Shown piece by piece: positions 1 through 7,047 of a stretch of DNA of 16,666 nucleotides. The stretch is from Vallitaleaceae bacterium (lineage in GTDB: Bacteria; Bacillota; Clostridia; Lachnospirales; Vallitaleaceae). The notes below the pieces were generated by a model, which did not search any database, was not told the DNA's origin, and saw only the letters and a program-made list of their open reading frames with translations. Position 1 is the first letter of the stretch. Every line of letters starts with the position of its first letter. The position numbers and the translations under genes were made by a program. The stretch spans positions 1-16,666 of the forward strand of contig JAQICP010000064.1 of NCBI GenBank assembly GCA_027858555.1. The letters run 5' to 3'.

Positions 1-1213
1 CATCTATATCTATAAATACAGCAATATCATTATCTTTTAACTCTAATCTAGATAAATACGCCCTATTATAAGCTTTTGTTAAAGGATCAATAATTAATTC
101 CTCAGATACCTTATCCACATGCAATTCCATTCTATCATATTTATAAGCTACAATATAGGCGATTGAAAGCATGTAAACAAATAATCCATATTGCCAAGTA
201 AGGCTCCCCTCTATGACCCCAAATATCAATAAAAATGACTGAAGTGTTGTCAAGAATAAAAATACACTTGAAAAGATAAGTACATTCCCCTTCGCTCGTA
301 CATTTAACCATAGTACGTACACGATAAACAAAAATGTAACTGGAAAAACAATCTGTTGATTTTTCACCAAACCAATAAAATCTTTAGAAATGAGTATCAA
401 TATAATACTTAGGGCTGTAATAATTCTCAAAATCCTAGACGCTGATTTTTGATACATAAATTTCCTAATACCTTCACTGAGTAAATACATGGCAATATAC
501 AAACTTATCAGATTCAATTTTCGAACTAGTAACAAAGTATCAAGGGATCCTGTAGATAGTCTCGATACAGAATCAAGCATAAATACGCCAAACATCAATG
601 CTGCAAACCCAAAATATGCAAAAAGTCTAGCATCATCCCTTCGTTTGTTCGTATAACTTCGTCTTGCAATCATAATCAGTAAAGTCCCTATGGCCAAATA
701 ACTACCAAGTATAATTAAGATGATTGAATTGTTGAAAAATCGCTGAATGCCAAGAATTCGATAACTATCTTCATAATTGGTCAAATAAGGCTGCTCACCA
801 AATCCGGCATCATGCAGGCAGTAACTTTCAATCCTTAATTGATATTGATCCAATTTTGAAACTCCCCCTATCTGAATAATCTGTAAATCATTCCATAAAT
901 TAGAGGTAGGCATATCAAAAGAACCGACCTGATACACAATGTCGTCGTTAACATAGACCTTTAAAGCATATGCATTGACCTGAGGCATTACCAGTGTATC
1001 AAATCCGTTATTTTTAACCGTGGTTTCGAAAGTGAAAATACCGGATTCAGCAATATCCATAGGACTAAGACTGACCACTTCCTTTTGCTGATCATCATGT
1101 CTAATGGTCCAATCCGTAATAATATAACCCGAGTAATTGTTTATTAGATTACTTACAATGATTATCAATATGAAACTTACAATGCCAACTGCAATCTTAA
1201 TATATTTTATCAT
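1..1213 (-). CDS. 7TM-DISM sensor diguanylate cyclase, C-terminus cut by window edge
   Basis: Membrane receptor predicted to make cyclic di-GMP. The first 404 residues are present. One N-terminal membrane segment (about 7-24) is followed by an extracytoplasmic region (about 25-158) without cysteine-rich or PAS features I can name. Seven hydrophobic helices follow between about 160 and 365, the 7TMR-DISM arrangement. A short linker leads to DPLTKAYNRAYL at residue 376, the conserved opening of a GGDEF domain, and then to AVFIDID, its first core strand. The GGDEF signature itself lies beyond the left edge, so catalytic competence and any EAL domain cannot be judged. The start is the ATG at 1213, with AAGGTG about six bases upstream. 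A leader of roughly 170 bases and a TATAAT box lie further upstream. The ligand is unknown. Sure of the family, not of the activity. Confidence 0.85.
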   Translation of the reverse strand, partial: MIKYIKIAVGIVSFILIIIVSNLINNYSGYIITDWTIRHDDQQKEVVSLSPMDIAESGIFTFETTVKNNGFDTLVMPQVNAYALKVYVNDDIVYQVGSFDMPTSNLWNDLQIIQIGGVSKLDQYQLRIESYCLHDAGFGEQPYLTNYEDSYRILGIQRFFNNSIILIILGSYLAIGTLLIMIARRSYTNKRRDDARLFAYFGFAALMFGVFMLDSVSRLSTGSLDTLLLVRKLNLISLYIAMYLLSEGIRKFMYQKSASRILRIITALSIILILISKDFIGLVKNQQIVFPVTFLFIVYVLWLNVRAKGNVLIFSSVFLFLTTLQSFLLIFGVIEGSLTWQYGLFVYMLSIAYIVAYKYDRMELHVDKVSEELIIDPLTKAYNRAYLSRLELKDNDIAVFIDID

Positions 1214-1532
1214 ATCTTCACCTTTACGCCATACTTATATGCTTCAACTTTATCTTTCACTATACTGTTCGATTATCATGTTCAGCTTTAGTCTTTCCCT
1301 ATATTGTCCAACGATTCAGCTGATCTGTTTGCTTCAACCTAATTGACGTACCGTTGTGAGCAAATTATCTTTTCATATCTATTATACTACTATTTCCACT
1401 TGTTTTTCCAACTATAATTATACTTTAACATGATACTCAATCACTCTTTTTTTCAACTCTGGCAAACAGTTTTTCCGCTATTTAATAAAAAAAGTCGACA
1501 TTACGCATGTCAGTCTTTGGCTCATTATAACA
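1214..1532. other. Non-coding leader and promoter region of the sensor cyclase gene
   Basis: No convincing gene is present; a 69-codon plus-strand frame crossing this stretch overlaps the cyclase gene antisense and has no homology I recognise. On the minus strand a TATAAT box (about 1377-1382, preceded by TAG) is the best -10 candidate, with no good -35. This would give a leader of about 160 to 170 bases. The leader contains an imperfect direct repeat, listed separately. No cyclic di-GMP riboswitch core is visible. Confidence 0.45.
1235..1303 (-). repeat. Imperfect 30-base direct repeat in cyclase leader
   Basis: Positions 1235-1264 and 1273-1303 align over about 30 bases with a few substitutions and one-base gaps. 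On the minus strand both read TATAG, GAAAGA, TAAAG, TGAA, then ATAA. A shorter match, GTTGAAGCA, recurs further upstream. Purpose unknown; it could be two protein-binding sites or a simple duplication. Confidence 0.4.
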
Positions 1533-1567
1533 AAAAGGCGAAATGACTATTGTCAATTTCACCTTTT
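1533..1567. terminator. Bidirectional intrinsic terminator after tldE
   Basis: AAAAGGCGAAATGAC pairs across a TATT loop with GTCAATTTCACCTTTT, leaving one mismatch and one bulge. Read on the minus strand it lies downstream of the tldE stop at 1641 and is followed by a T-rich tract. Read on the plus strand it is followed by TTTTATTATT. Confidence 0.7.
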
Positions 1568-1640
1568 ATTATTATTTTAATCGCACCTTAAATATCACTT
1601 TTCAATATCGCTGATATCGATTATCTTTAATACTTTATCA

Positions 1641-2942
1641 CTAATTGCCCGCTACTTCTAACCCCTTAAACAATATATGTTTAGGTCCCTCGTAGTTATC
1701 AATCTTCATTGACTCTATGGATAATTTCATCTCACTATGAACCTTTTCTATATTGGAAGAGATAGATGCGCCAGTAACTGCAACAACTTGCTCACCATCA
1801 TAATAGTTAGCTAATCGTACTTCACCACCAAAATCCCCTGTCAGTGGATTCATCTGGAAATTAGAGAACGAAACCAATTCAATATAAGGCTCATGCTTCA
1901 TGGCTTCATAACTCATGCTACCACAAGCAAATCTGGCATTTGCAAGATGACCCGTAGTCGCTACACCAAGGTAGGACGTATATTGATTAGCACCATAATA
2001 GGTTTGCAATACCCCGTTTTTTATAAGAGTAATTGGTTTTAGTAAAACACCGTCAGCGTCATATGGTGCAGACTTACTTGATCCTTCTAGGATTGGTAAT
2101 AACTCAACTTGGATAATGTCACCCTGAGCATCTTCGCCTTGTAATTTCTGTCCTACCAAAAACCCAGATGTTTTTTCATAGATACTTTGCGCATTGGCCT
2201 TTTTCACATAATATTCTAGAAACTCTTTTACAGCGTCACCACTTAAGATCACATTGATATTACTAAGTGCTGTTGCAGGCTTTGCATGTGCTCGTAATTT
2301 ACTTTGTTCAAGCATACCACTGACTTTTTCAGTAATAAGCTGTGGTTCAAAATCACCAAGGTTCATGAATTCATATAATTCCACAGGTTCAACACCATCA
2401 TTCCACTCTGTAATGATCTCTACCATGTTGGTATAGGTTGTATAAGTGACATCAACCCCTTTGGAATTCATTATATGATTGATTCTTTTGTTTAAAAATA
2501 TTTCACAAGAATTAATCCCACCAGCCACATTCTGATCTGGTTCATAAACTGCCTTTGTAAGGCGTGGCATATAGTCTATCAGGTCGCCACTGGCAAAACT
2601 GCTTGTACTCACATCAGGATTCTCATCAGTCGGATTAACTAACTCATAATACCCATTCTTAACAAATGAAGCGCCGAGTTTCGTATCTTCAAGTATGGTT
2701 CTAATATCGTCATCGCTCATTGAGGCTGAAAGTTCAGTTCTTGACGCTCCAAGATACTGCTTGCCATTTTCTTCAAATGCAACATAAATCGTTAATTCAT
2801 ATACATGAACGTCCTTGCTACGATTCATATCCAATTTTTTCTTAATAAAGAATAATTCTTCTGCTGATTTTGTGACTTCATTAATCTTCCAACCAGTGAT
2901 GCCATCTATTTGACTTAATACATGCTTTATTTTATCAATCAT
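1641..2942 (-). CDS. tldE: TldE/PmbA-family metalloprotease subunit
   Basis: A 433-residue member of the TldD/PmbA family, close to the length of E. coli PmbA/TldE (about 450). In the known systems the TldE subunit pairs with TldD. TldE lacks the zinc-binding helix, and the heterodimer degrades or trims unfolded peptides, including microcin and antitoxin substrates. No HExxxH motif occurs here, as expected for the non-catalytic subunit. The C-terminal region carries family-type stretches (NPLTGDFGGEVRLA near residue 370, and VAVTGASIS shortly after). Its ATG overlaps the tldD stop by one base (TAATG), and GGGAGG lies eight bases upstream, so translation is probably coupled to tldD. No RiPP precursor or toxin-antitoxin gene is next to it, so the substrate cannot be inferred. 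Confidence 0.85.
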   Translation of the reverse strand: MIDKIKHVLSQIDGITGWKINEVTKSAEELFFIKKKLDMNRSKDVHVYELTIYVAFEENGKQYLGASRTELSASMSDDDIRTILEDTKLGASFVKNGYYELVNPTDENPDVSTSSFASGDLIDYMPRLTKAVYEPDQNVAGGINSCEIFLNKRINHIMNSKGVDVTYTTYTNMVEIITEWNDGVEPVELYEFMNLGDFEPQLITEKVSGMLEQSKLRAHAKPATALSNINVILSGDAVKEFLEYYVKKANAQSIYEKTSGFLVGQKLQGEDAQGDIIQVELLPILEGSSKSAPYDADGVLLKPITLIKNGVLQTYYGANQYTSYLGVATTGHLANARFACGSMSYEAMKHEPYIELVSFSNFQMNPLTGDFGGEVRLANYYDGEQVVAVTGASISSNIEKVHSEMKLSIESMKIDNYEGPKHILFKGLEVAGN

Positions 2943-3970
2943 TAGTTCAACCTCCCTCTTGCTTTTATGAATGGTCCGCCTGTAGAAGTTTTAACATATT
3001 CCTTATAACCTTTACCACACATGCCATTACCAGTTATAACAACATCTTCTGAAACCATAGACATGGATTTTAATAAGTCAGGCACATAGCCAGTTAAAAA
3101 TATGGGTGAAAATACATTGCCAGTCAACTTACCGTCCTTAATCTCACGACCTCTTGAAACGACGCATTGAATGCCCCAATTCTTAGGGTCTTCCATACCG
3201 CTAGAATAACTCTCGAGTAAGAAACCATAGTCAATAGAAGCAATCATGTCTTCTACTTTATCATTGCCACCAGCAAAGAAAGTATTGGTCATTCTGGTAT
3301 ACGCCTTATGTTCATAGGATTGTCTTTTCCCATTACCAGTTGGCCTTGTTCCAAGTTTCAATGCTGATAACACATCTGAAATGCCACTGACCAAAATACC
3401 CTTATCAATGATTTTTGTATCTGTTCCAAGGATGCCTTCATCATCGAATAAATACGAAGAAATCTCAACTGCAGAAGCCGCACCATCATACATATTCACA
3501 TTAGTAGATGCTACTTCTTTATTCATGTACTCAGCTGCTTTGGCACGATTTTTGACAAACATATCCATCTCTACGCCATGACCAAAAGCTTCGTGTGCTA
3601 CTAAGCCCGCCATATCTGGGTCAAGAATAACGTCGTACTCACCAGCTTTCATAGGTTTAGAACCAAGTAATCTGGTAATATTCGTAACAGCTGGTGTATA
3701 CAAACCTTCAAGTTCATCAAGAATTTCAGCACCTTTAAGCCCTGATGCAACACTGATTGCGTATTTCATACGTCCTTCTCTAACACCGATTGGAATAATG
3801 GCAGCATTGGTCCATAAATAGTCTTGAGTTAAATCCTTATTTTTTGATATGAATATTTTTGATATCTGCACCTCTTCATATATGATGCGAGCATCAACCA
3901 ATTCATCAGAAAGGGCTAAAGTTTTGTCTAAGATGCTTCTCATCTTACTTAATTTCTCATCGTGCGTCAT
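2942..3970 (-). CDS. tldD: TldD metalloprotease, catalytic C-terminal part (split gene)
   Basis: Carries the catalytic core of TldD. The zinc helix HEAFGH is at residues 126-131 of this frame, followed by GVE. A conserved glycine-rich segment with CGKG places Cys318 where the family has its third metal ligand. The 342-residue frame is too short for TldD (about 475); the missing N-terminus is encoded just upstream at 3997-4371 in another frame. The ATG at 3970 is a poor start because AGGGG is separated from it by a single base. Codons upstream of it continue as ILAEVEVDPRG, which resembles family sequence, so the open frame is better read as the second half of one gene. It ends in a one-base overlap with tldE. 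Whether active protein is made depends on the frameshift being real. Confidence 0.8.
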   Translation of the reverse strand: MTHDEKLSKMRSILDKTLALSDELVDARIIYEEVQISKIFISKNKDLTQDYLWTNAAIIPIGVREGRMKYAISVASGLKGAEILDELEGLYTPAVTNITRLLGSKPMKAGEYDVILDPDMAGLVAHEAFGHGVEMDMFVKNRAKAAEYMNKEVASTNVNMYDGAASAVEISSYLFDDEGILGTDTKIIDKGILVSGISDVLSALKLGTRPTGNGKRQSYEHKAYTRMTNTFFAGGNDKVEDMIASIDYGFLLESYSSGMEDPKNWGIQCVVSRGREIKDGKLTGNVFSPIFLTGYVPDLLKSMSMVSEDVVITGNGMCGKGYKEYVKTSTGGPFIKARGRLN

Positions 3971-3996
3971 GCCCCTAGGGTCTACTTCAACCTCGG

Positions 3997-4002
3997 CTAA
4001 AA
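3997..4002 (-). other. Apparent one-base frameshift splitting tldD
   Basis: On the minus strand the N-terminal frame ends ACA-TTT-TAG. Adding one T to the four-T run (plus-strand AAAA, 3999-4002) gives TTT-TTA-GCC-GAG and joins both parts. The result is a single 476-residue TldD running 4371 to 2942, a normal length. The site does not fit the canonical X-XXY-YYZ heptamer for programmed -1 slippage. A homopolymer sequencing error or a real mutation is more likely. Confidence 0.75.
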
Positions 4003-4371
4003 TGTCTTTGCAATGAATGCTTCTTCTAGTACATCATAATTTGTAATCTGGATACCACTATCTGTCATGAGTTGATTCATACCAGTAGCTGTCTTTCTAA
4101 TTCGATCTGCTACTGCTGATAGGTTATCCTCATTAAATTCATTAAATGAATACTCTGAATAATTAATGCCATTATACACCCTTGCAACAAAACCTCGCTC
4201 AGACCACATGGAATCATTCAGTTCCACGCCTGTACGTTTTAAGCCATATCGCTTACCGACGCAGTCAGTTCCAAGTATTGAGACATATTTAAAATCTTCA
4301 CTTAAAACCGCTACCAATTGTTTGACAAGTGTTTTGTTGTTGTCTAGGTATGTTGATTTATTTACTTTCAT
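3997..4371 (-). CDS. tldD: TldD N-terminal part (split gene)
   Basis: These 124 residues match the N-terminal domain of TldD-family proteins, which have a short helix, a beta-hairpin region with GxxxGLKRTGVEL-like sequence, then WSERGFVARVYNG and an EDNLSAVADRIRKTA helix. The frame stops at TAG 3997, exactly where the family would continue into the linker. That linker is encoded in the next frame as LAEVEVDP. The ATG at 4371 has AAGGG about ten bases upstream and a TTGACA promoter at 4419-4447, so this is the true 5' end of the tldD-tldE operon. On its own the fragment has no catalytic residues and would not be expected to function. Confidence 0.75.
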   Translation of the reverse strand: MKVNKSTYLDNNKTLVKQLVAVLSEDFKYVSILGTDCVGKRYGLKRTGVELNDSMWSERGFVARVYNGINYSEYSFNEFNEDNLSAVADRIRKTATGMNQLMTDSGIQITNYDVLEEAFIAKTF

Positions 4372-4418
4372 ACAATTTTCCCTTTCTTAGACGTTAAAAT
4401 TATTTTATCGTTAGTATT

Positions 4419-4447
4419 ATTTTGTCACTATTTACATGATTTGTCAA
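4419..4447 (-). promoter_or_regulatory. Candidate promoter of tldD-tldE
   Basis: On the minus strand TTGACA (4447-4442) is followed after 17 bases by CAAAAT (4424-4419). The -35 is perfect and the -10 matches four of six positions. It lies about 48 bases upstream of the tldD ATG. Confidence 0.5.
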
Positions 4448-4508
4448 TATACTATATGATATAAAATCAAAAAAACAACAGCCATACTTTTCAAAATCGT
4501 ATTACATT

Positions 4509-4547
4509 CACAGGTTAAGTCCACAGGTTAACTCCACAGGTCAAGTC
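4509..4547. repeat. Three tandem 13-bp repeats
   Basis: CACAGGTTAAGTC (4509-4521), CACAGGTTAACTC (4522-4534) and CACAGGTCAAGTC (4535-4547) follow one another without spacers; each variant unit differs from the first by one base. The array sits upstream of the tldD promoter and downstream of the next terminator. It is too short and unspaced to be a CRISPR array. It may be a replication-slippage repeat or a binding array. Confidence 0.8.
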
Positions 4548-4579
4548 CATTTATTAAGACGAACGCTGATGAACGTGAT

Positions 4580-4613
4580 AAACCCCCGATAAGCCTAAGC
4601 TGATTGGGGGTTT
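4580..4613 (-). terminator. Hairpin terminator downstream of the reductase gene
   Basis: AAACCCCC (4580-4587) pairs perfectly with GGGGGTTT (4606-4613), with further pairing inside the loop (AGC with GCT). On the minus strand the stem ends in a short T run. It lies about 15 bases beyond the stop of the DUF1697 remnant and was probably that gene's terminator. It now terminates the aldo/keto reductase transcript. Confidence 0.6.
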
Positions 4614-4626
4614 ATGTACTATTTAT

Positions 4627-4790
4627 TTAGTTATTCATCATGTTAGCTATAGCAATTAGTGTGTTCACATTGCGCGTTGTTGCAATCGTATTGGATTTTC
4701 GTTCGATGAAACTATTATTCAATTCAGATTTACCATAGCCACCAGGTACATAAAAATAGACTATCTTACTATCAGCACCTAAGAACGATT
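4627..4790 (-). pseudogene. C-terminal remnant of a DUF1697 protein gene
   Basis: Immediately after the reductase stop, the minus strand reads in another frame as about 54 residues ending at TAA 4629-4627. The text includes ADSKIVYFYVPGGYGKSELN, then NSFIERK, then TIATTRNVNTLIAIAN. This matches the C-terminal pattern of DUF1697 proteins (VYLY-P-GYGRSKL-N-FFE-KL, then ATTRNW-T), which are usually about 180 residues. No start codon, ribosome binding site or N-terminal two thirds is present, so it is a remnant. The junction abuts the end of the reductase gene, which suggests a deletion or insertion placed the reductase upstream. Family assignment is from memory of the pattern and is fairly, not fully, sure. 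Confidence 0.6.
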
Positions 4791-5894
4791 CTAACCCCAA
4801 TTAGCATATTCTTTCAATCGATCTATGATTGGCAGATGTTGGGTGCATTCTTTTTCACATAAACCACATTCGATACAATCAGCTGCTGTCCCTTTTTTTC
4901 CTGCTAAGATGCCCCATTCGTACACAGAGCCAAGTGCTGCCTTCATCTCATCATCTGTTTTATGGAATATGTGTTTTTCATTGTAGTACTGCATGAAACT
5001 TGGAATAGCAATCCCTTGTGGACACATATCACAATAGCCACAACCTGTACATGCTTCATTCATTGATGCACCTACTTTATCAGCAATGACCTTTATTTCC
5101 TCGTCTGTGAAAGGCTTCGCCTCGTCCGCAATCTCACATGCCATATCTATATGCTCTTTAGTAGTAAACCCGTTGAGTGCTATGGTAATCTGTGGGCAAG
5201 ATATAACAAAGCGAAGGGCTGCTTCTGTGGCTGTTTCATCACCTTCTGTTAGGAAGCTTAGTTCTTCTTCATGAGTAGGAATTGAACCACCACCAAGTGG
5301 ATTCATAGCAACGACACCATAGCCCATATCGAAAGCTGTTTGAACACCTTCCCACCTATATGGGAAATTGAGTATATTGACGCCCAGTAGAATGCCGTCT
5401 ATTTTACCATCCTCAAGTATTTCTTTGACTTCATTACCAGTTTGATGGGATGACAGAACGATATGGTCAATCAGACCCTCTTTTTGACATTGTAACAATC
5501 CCTCATACTGACCGCCCGGTTTCATTGCCAAGGCATAATGTTCTTTTTTCCTAATACACCACATATGATAAAAATCAATTTTCTTGACCCCTAATCGTTC
5601 AATGGATTTTTTGACTGCCGCTATAGCCTTCTCAGCTGTATCAAATGTGGTCGGCATACCTTTAGTGGACACATAGAACTGTCCTGGCATGTCTTTAAAA
5701 GCTTCACCATAGATGTCCTCACTTTGATCGTCACAATAGCCTGGCGCTGTATCAAAATAGTTAATTCCCCGACTATTGGCATAACGAACTAAATCAGCAT
5801 TTTCTGCCATAGTTTTACTAGTATCAAATCTCATGCCGCCAAATCCAACAGCTGATACCATCTTACCTGTTTTTCCATATGTTTTATAAAGCAT
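4791..5894 (-). CDS. Aldo/keto reductase with C-terminal two-[4Fe-4S] domain
   Basis: A cytoplasmic oxidoreductase of the Fe-S aldo/keto reductase group, predicted to reduce small carbonyl compounds. The TIM-barrel part (about 1-275) has the catalytic tetrad: Asp48 and Tyr53 in FDTAPGY, Lys78 in STKG, His110 in FYHMW. The tail has two ferredoxin-like cysteine clusters, CTGCGYCDMCP and CIECGLCEKEC, enough for two [4Fe-4S] clusters. That is typical of anaerobes and suggests electrons come from or pass to ferredoxin-type partners. I chose the ATG at 5894 (367 residues). AAAGG is eight bases upstream, whereas the in-frame GTG at 5903 would overlap that site. The gene is monocistronic, with a MerR-type promoter upstream and no MerR gene in the window. 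The exact substrate cannot be told. Confidence 0.88.
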   Translation of the reverse strand: MLYKTYGKTGKMVSAVGFGGMRFDTSKTMAENADLVRYANSRGINYFDTAPGYCDDQSEDIYGEAFKDMPGQFYVSTKGMPTTFDTAEKAIAAVKKSIERLGVKKIDFYHMWCIRKKEHYALAMKPGGQYEGLLQCQKEGLIDHIVLSSHQTGNEVKEILEDGKIDGILLGVNILNFPYRWEGVQTAFDMGYGVVAMNPLGGGSIPTHEEELSFLTEGDETATEAALRFVISCPQITIALNGFTTKEHIDMACEIADEAKPFTDEEIKVIADKVGASMNEACTGCGYCDMCPQGIAIPSFMQYYNEKHIFHKTDDEMKAALGSVYEWGILAGKKGTAADCIECGLCEKECTQHLPIIDRLKEYANWG

Positions 5895-5932
5895 AATACA
5901 CACCTTTCACTTATCTTGTATTCTTACTAACA

Positions 5933-5963
5933 AGTATACATCTTAAAGTTAGGTTTAAGTCAA
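5933..5963 (-). promoter_or_regulatory. MerR-type promoter and operator of the aldo/keto reductase
   Basis: On the minus strand TTGACT (5963-5958) and TATACT (5938-5933) are separated by 19 bases, the overlong spacing typical of promoters activated by MerR-family proteins. A perfect inverted repeat, CTTAAAGTTAGGTTTAAG on the plus strand (5942-5959, six-base arms), sits in that spacer, where MerR proteins bind. The start codon is about 38 bases downstream of the -10. The promoter geometry is visible; the identity of the regulator is inference. Confidence 0.75.
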
Positions 5964-6040
5964 GCAAAAATACAGGAAAAGTAAGTAAAGTGTAATAGTA
6001 ACTTCTTATCCGCACCCCCACAATGTCTTTTATAACCATA

Positions 6041-6082
6041 AAAATGCCCCTTATTCTATCATTGTCAGATAAAATAAAGGGC
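6041..6082 (-). terminator. Intrinsic terminator of the uxuA operon
   Basis: A long stem, GCCCCTTATTCTATC (6046-6060) with GATAAAATAAAGGGC (6068-6082), pairs at 13 of 15 positions across a seven-base loop. On the minus strand it is followed by ATTTTTA. It lies about 85 bases after the oxidoreductase stop. Confidence 0.7.
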
Positions 6083-6165
6083 TGTTCATATACTTGTTAA
6101 GATACTTTTATCCATCTATTTCAATAATCAGTTAGCTACAAAAAGTACTATTTGCGGAACAAAAC

Positions 6166-7011
6166 TTACACGCCTGAATAAGCCATGAATCCACCATCTA
6201 CAGGGATTACAACACCTGTAATGAATCCAGAAAGCTGTGTATCTAGTAACCACACCAAAGTACCAAGTAAATCTTCAGGTGTACCAAATCTATTCATAGG
6301 TGTCTGACTAAGTATCTTAGTACTTCTAGGTGTTAAACTACCATCAGAATGAGTCAGTAATGTTCTGTTTTGTTCTGTTAAGAAAAAGCCAGGTGCTATG
6401 GCATTCACTCGAATATTCCTACCTGCAAAATGTACCGCCATCCACATGGTGAAGTTATTGATTGCTGCTTTAGCTGCTGAATAAGCAGGTACTTTTGTCA
6501 TAGGCGCATAGGCACTCATGGATGATATGTTGATGATTGTAGATTCTTTTTCACCTAACATATCTTTTGCAAAGACCTGTGTAGTAAGGAGTGTGCCCAT
6601 GAAATTAAGATTAAATACAAATCCAAATCCCTCTAGTTGCATATCAAAAAAGCTGCTTTGCATATCATCTTCCAGATCTTCTGGCTGAAATGTCTCGCTG
6701 GAGGTTGTGCCTTTAGAATGATTACCACCAGCTCCGTTGATTAGAATATCCACTTGTCCAAAAGCATCATTGATTAGTGATTTTGCTTGTTCTATACTAT
6801 CTTTTTCTAGCACATTGGCTTCAACACCAATGGCGATACCGCCTGCACTTATGATTTCTTCAGCTACCGACTTCGCTTTATCTAGCTTCAGGTCAAGTAC
6901 AGCTACCTTACAACCATTACGTCCTAGTTCTCTTGCCATCTCACCACACAATACACCGCCACCACCAGTGACTACTGCTACTTTACCTTTAATATCTATC
7001 GCTCTACTCAT
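6166..7011 (-). CDS. SDR-family D-mannonate oxidoreductase (fructuronate reductase)
   Basis: A 281-residue classical short-chain dehydrogenase. It has a dinucleotide-binding loop TGGGGVLCG at 15-23, NGAGG at 92-96, and the active site Ser164, Tyr177 and Lys181 (YSAAK). PG near 207 and VDGG near 271 are also family signatures. It sits 36 bases downstream of uxuA in the same direction. This is the arrangement of the B. subtilis uxuA-yjmF pair, whose SDR interconverts D-fructuronate and D-mannonate with NAD(P)H. From context I assign the same step here. The start ATG 7011 has AAAGGAAA upstream. Cys22 replaces a residue usually glycine in the nucleotide loop; this may be neutral. It could alternatively be a gluconate 5-dehydrogenase-like SDR, but the uxuA linkage makes that less likely. 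Confidence 0.85.
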   Translation of the reverse strand: MSRAIDIKGKVAVVTGGGGVLCGEMARELGRNGCKVAVLDLKLDKAKSVAEEIISAGGIAIGVEANVLEKDSIEQAKSLINDAFGQVDILINGAGGNHSKGTTSSETFQPEDLEDDMQSSFFDMQLEGFGFVFNLNFMGTLLTTQVFAKDMLGEKESTIINISSMSAYAPMTKVPAYSAAKAAINNFTMWMAVHFAGRNIRVNAIAPGFFLTEQNRTLLTHSDGSLTPRSTKILSQTPMNRFGTPEDLLGTLVWLLDTQLSGFITGVVIPVDGGFMAYSGV

Positions 7012-7047
7012 ATTGTTTCCTTTCTTTTCAGTCTGATTTATAGGCTC

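Noticed and set aside
1137..1346. 69-codon plus-strand hydrophobic frame
   Set aside because: It overlaps the cyclase N-terminus and leader antisense; its hydrophobic look comes from AT-rich sequence and there is no ribosome binding site.
1214..1382. Cyclic di-GMP riboswitch in the leader of the diguanylate cyclase
   Set aside because: The leader is long enough, but I could not find the conserved GEMM core or its tetraloop-receptor arrangement.
3990..4006. Programmed -1 ribosomal frameshifting to make full-length TldD
   Set aside because: The shift would have to occur at ACA-TTT-TAG, which does not fit the X-XXY-YYZ slippery pattern, and I see no clear stimulatory hairpin or upstream Shine-Dalgarno at the right distance. 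A homopolymer error or mutation is simpler.
1641..4371. RiPP or toxin-antitoxin system processed by TldD/TldE
   Set aside because: No precursor peptide, modification enzyme, exporter or toxin-antitoxin pair lies beside the genes.
4509..4547. CRISPR array
   Set aside because: Units are 13 bp, directly adjacent without spacers, and there is no cas gene.
5895..5903. GTG start at 5903 for the aldo/keto reductase
   Set aside because: The AAAGG ribosome binding site is properly spaced for the ATG at 5894 and would overlap or touch the GTG start.
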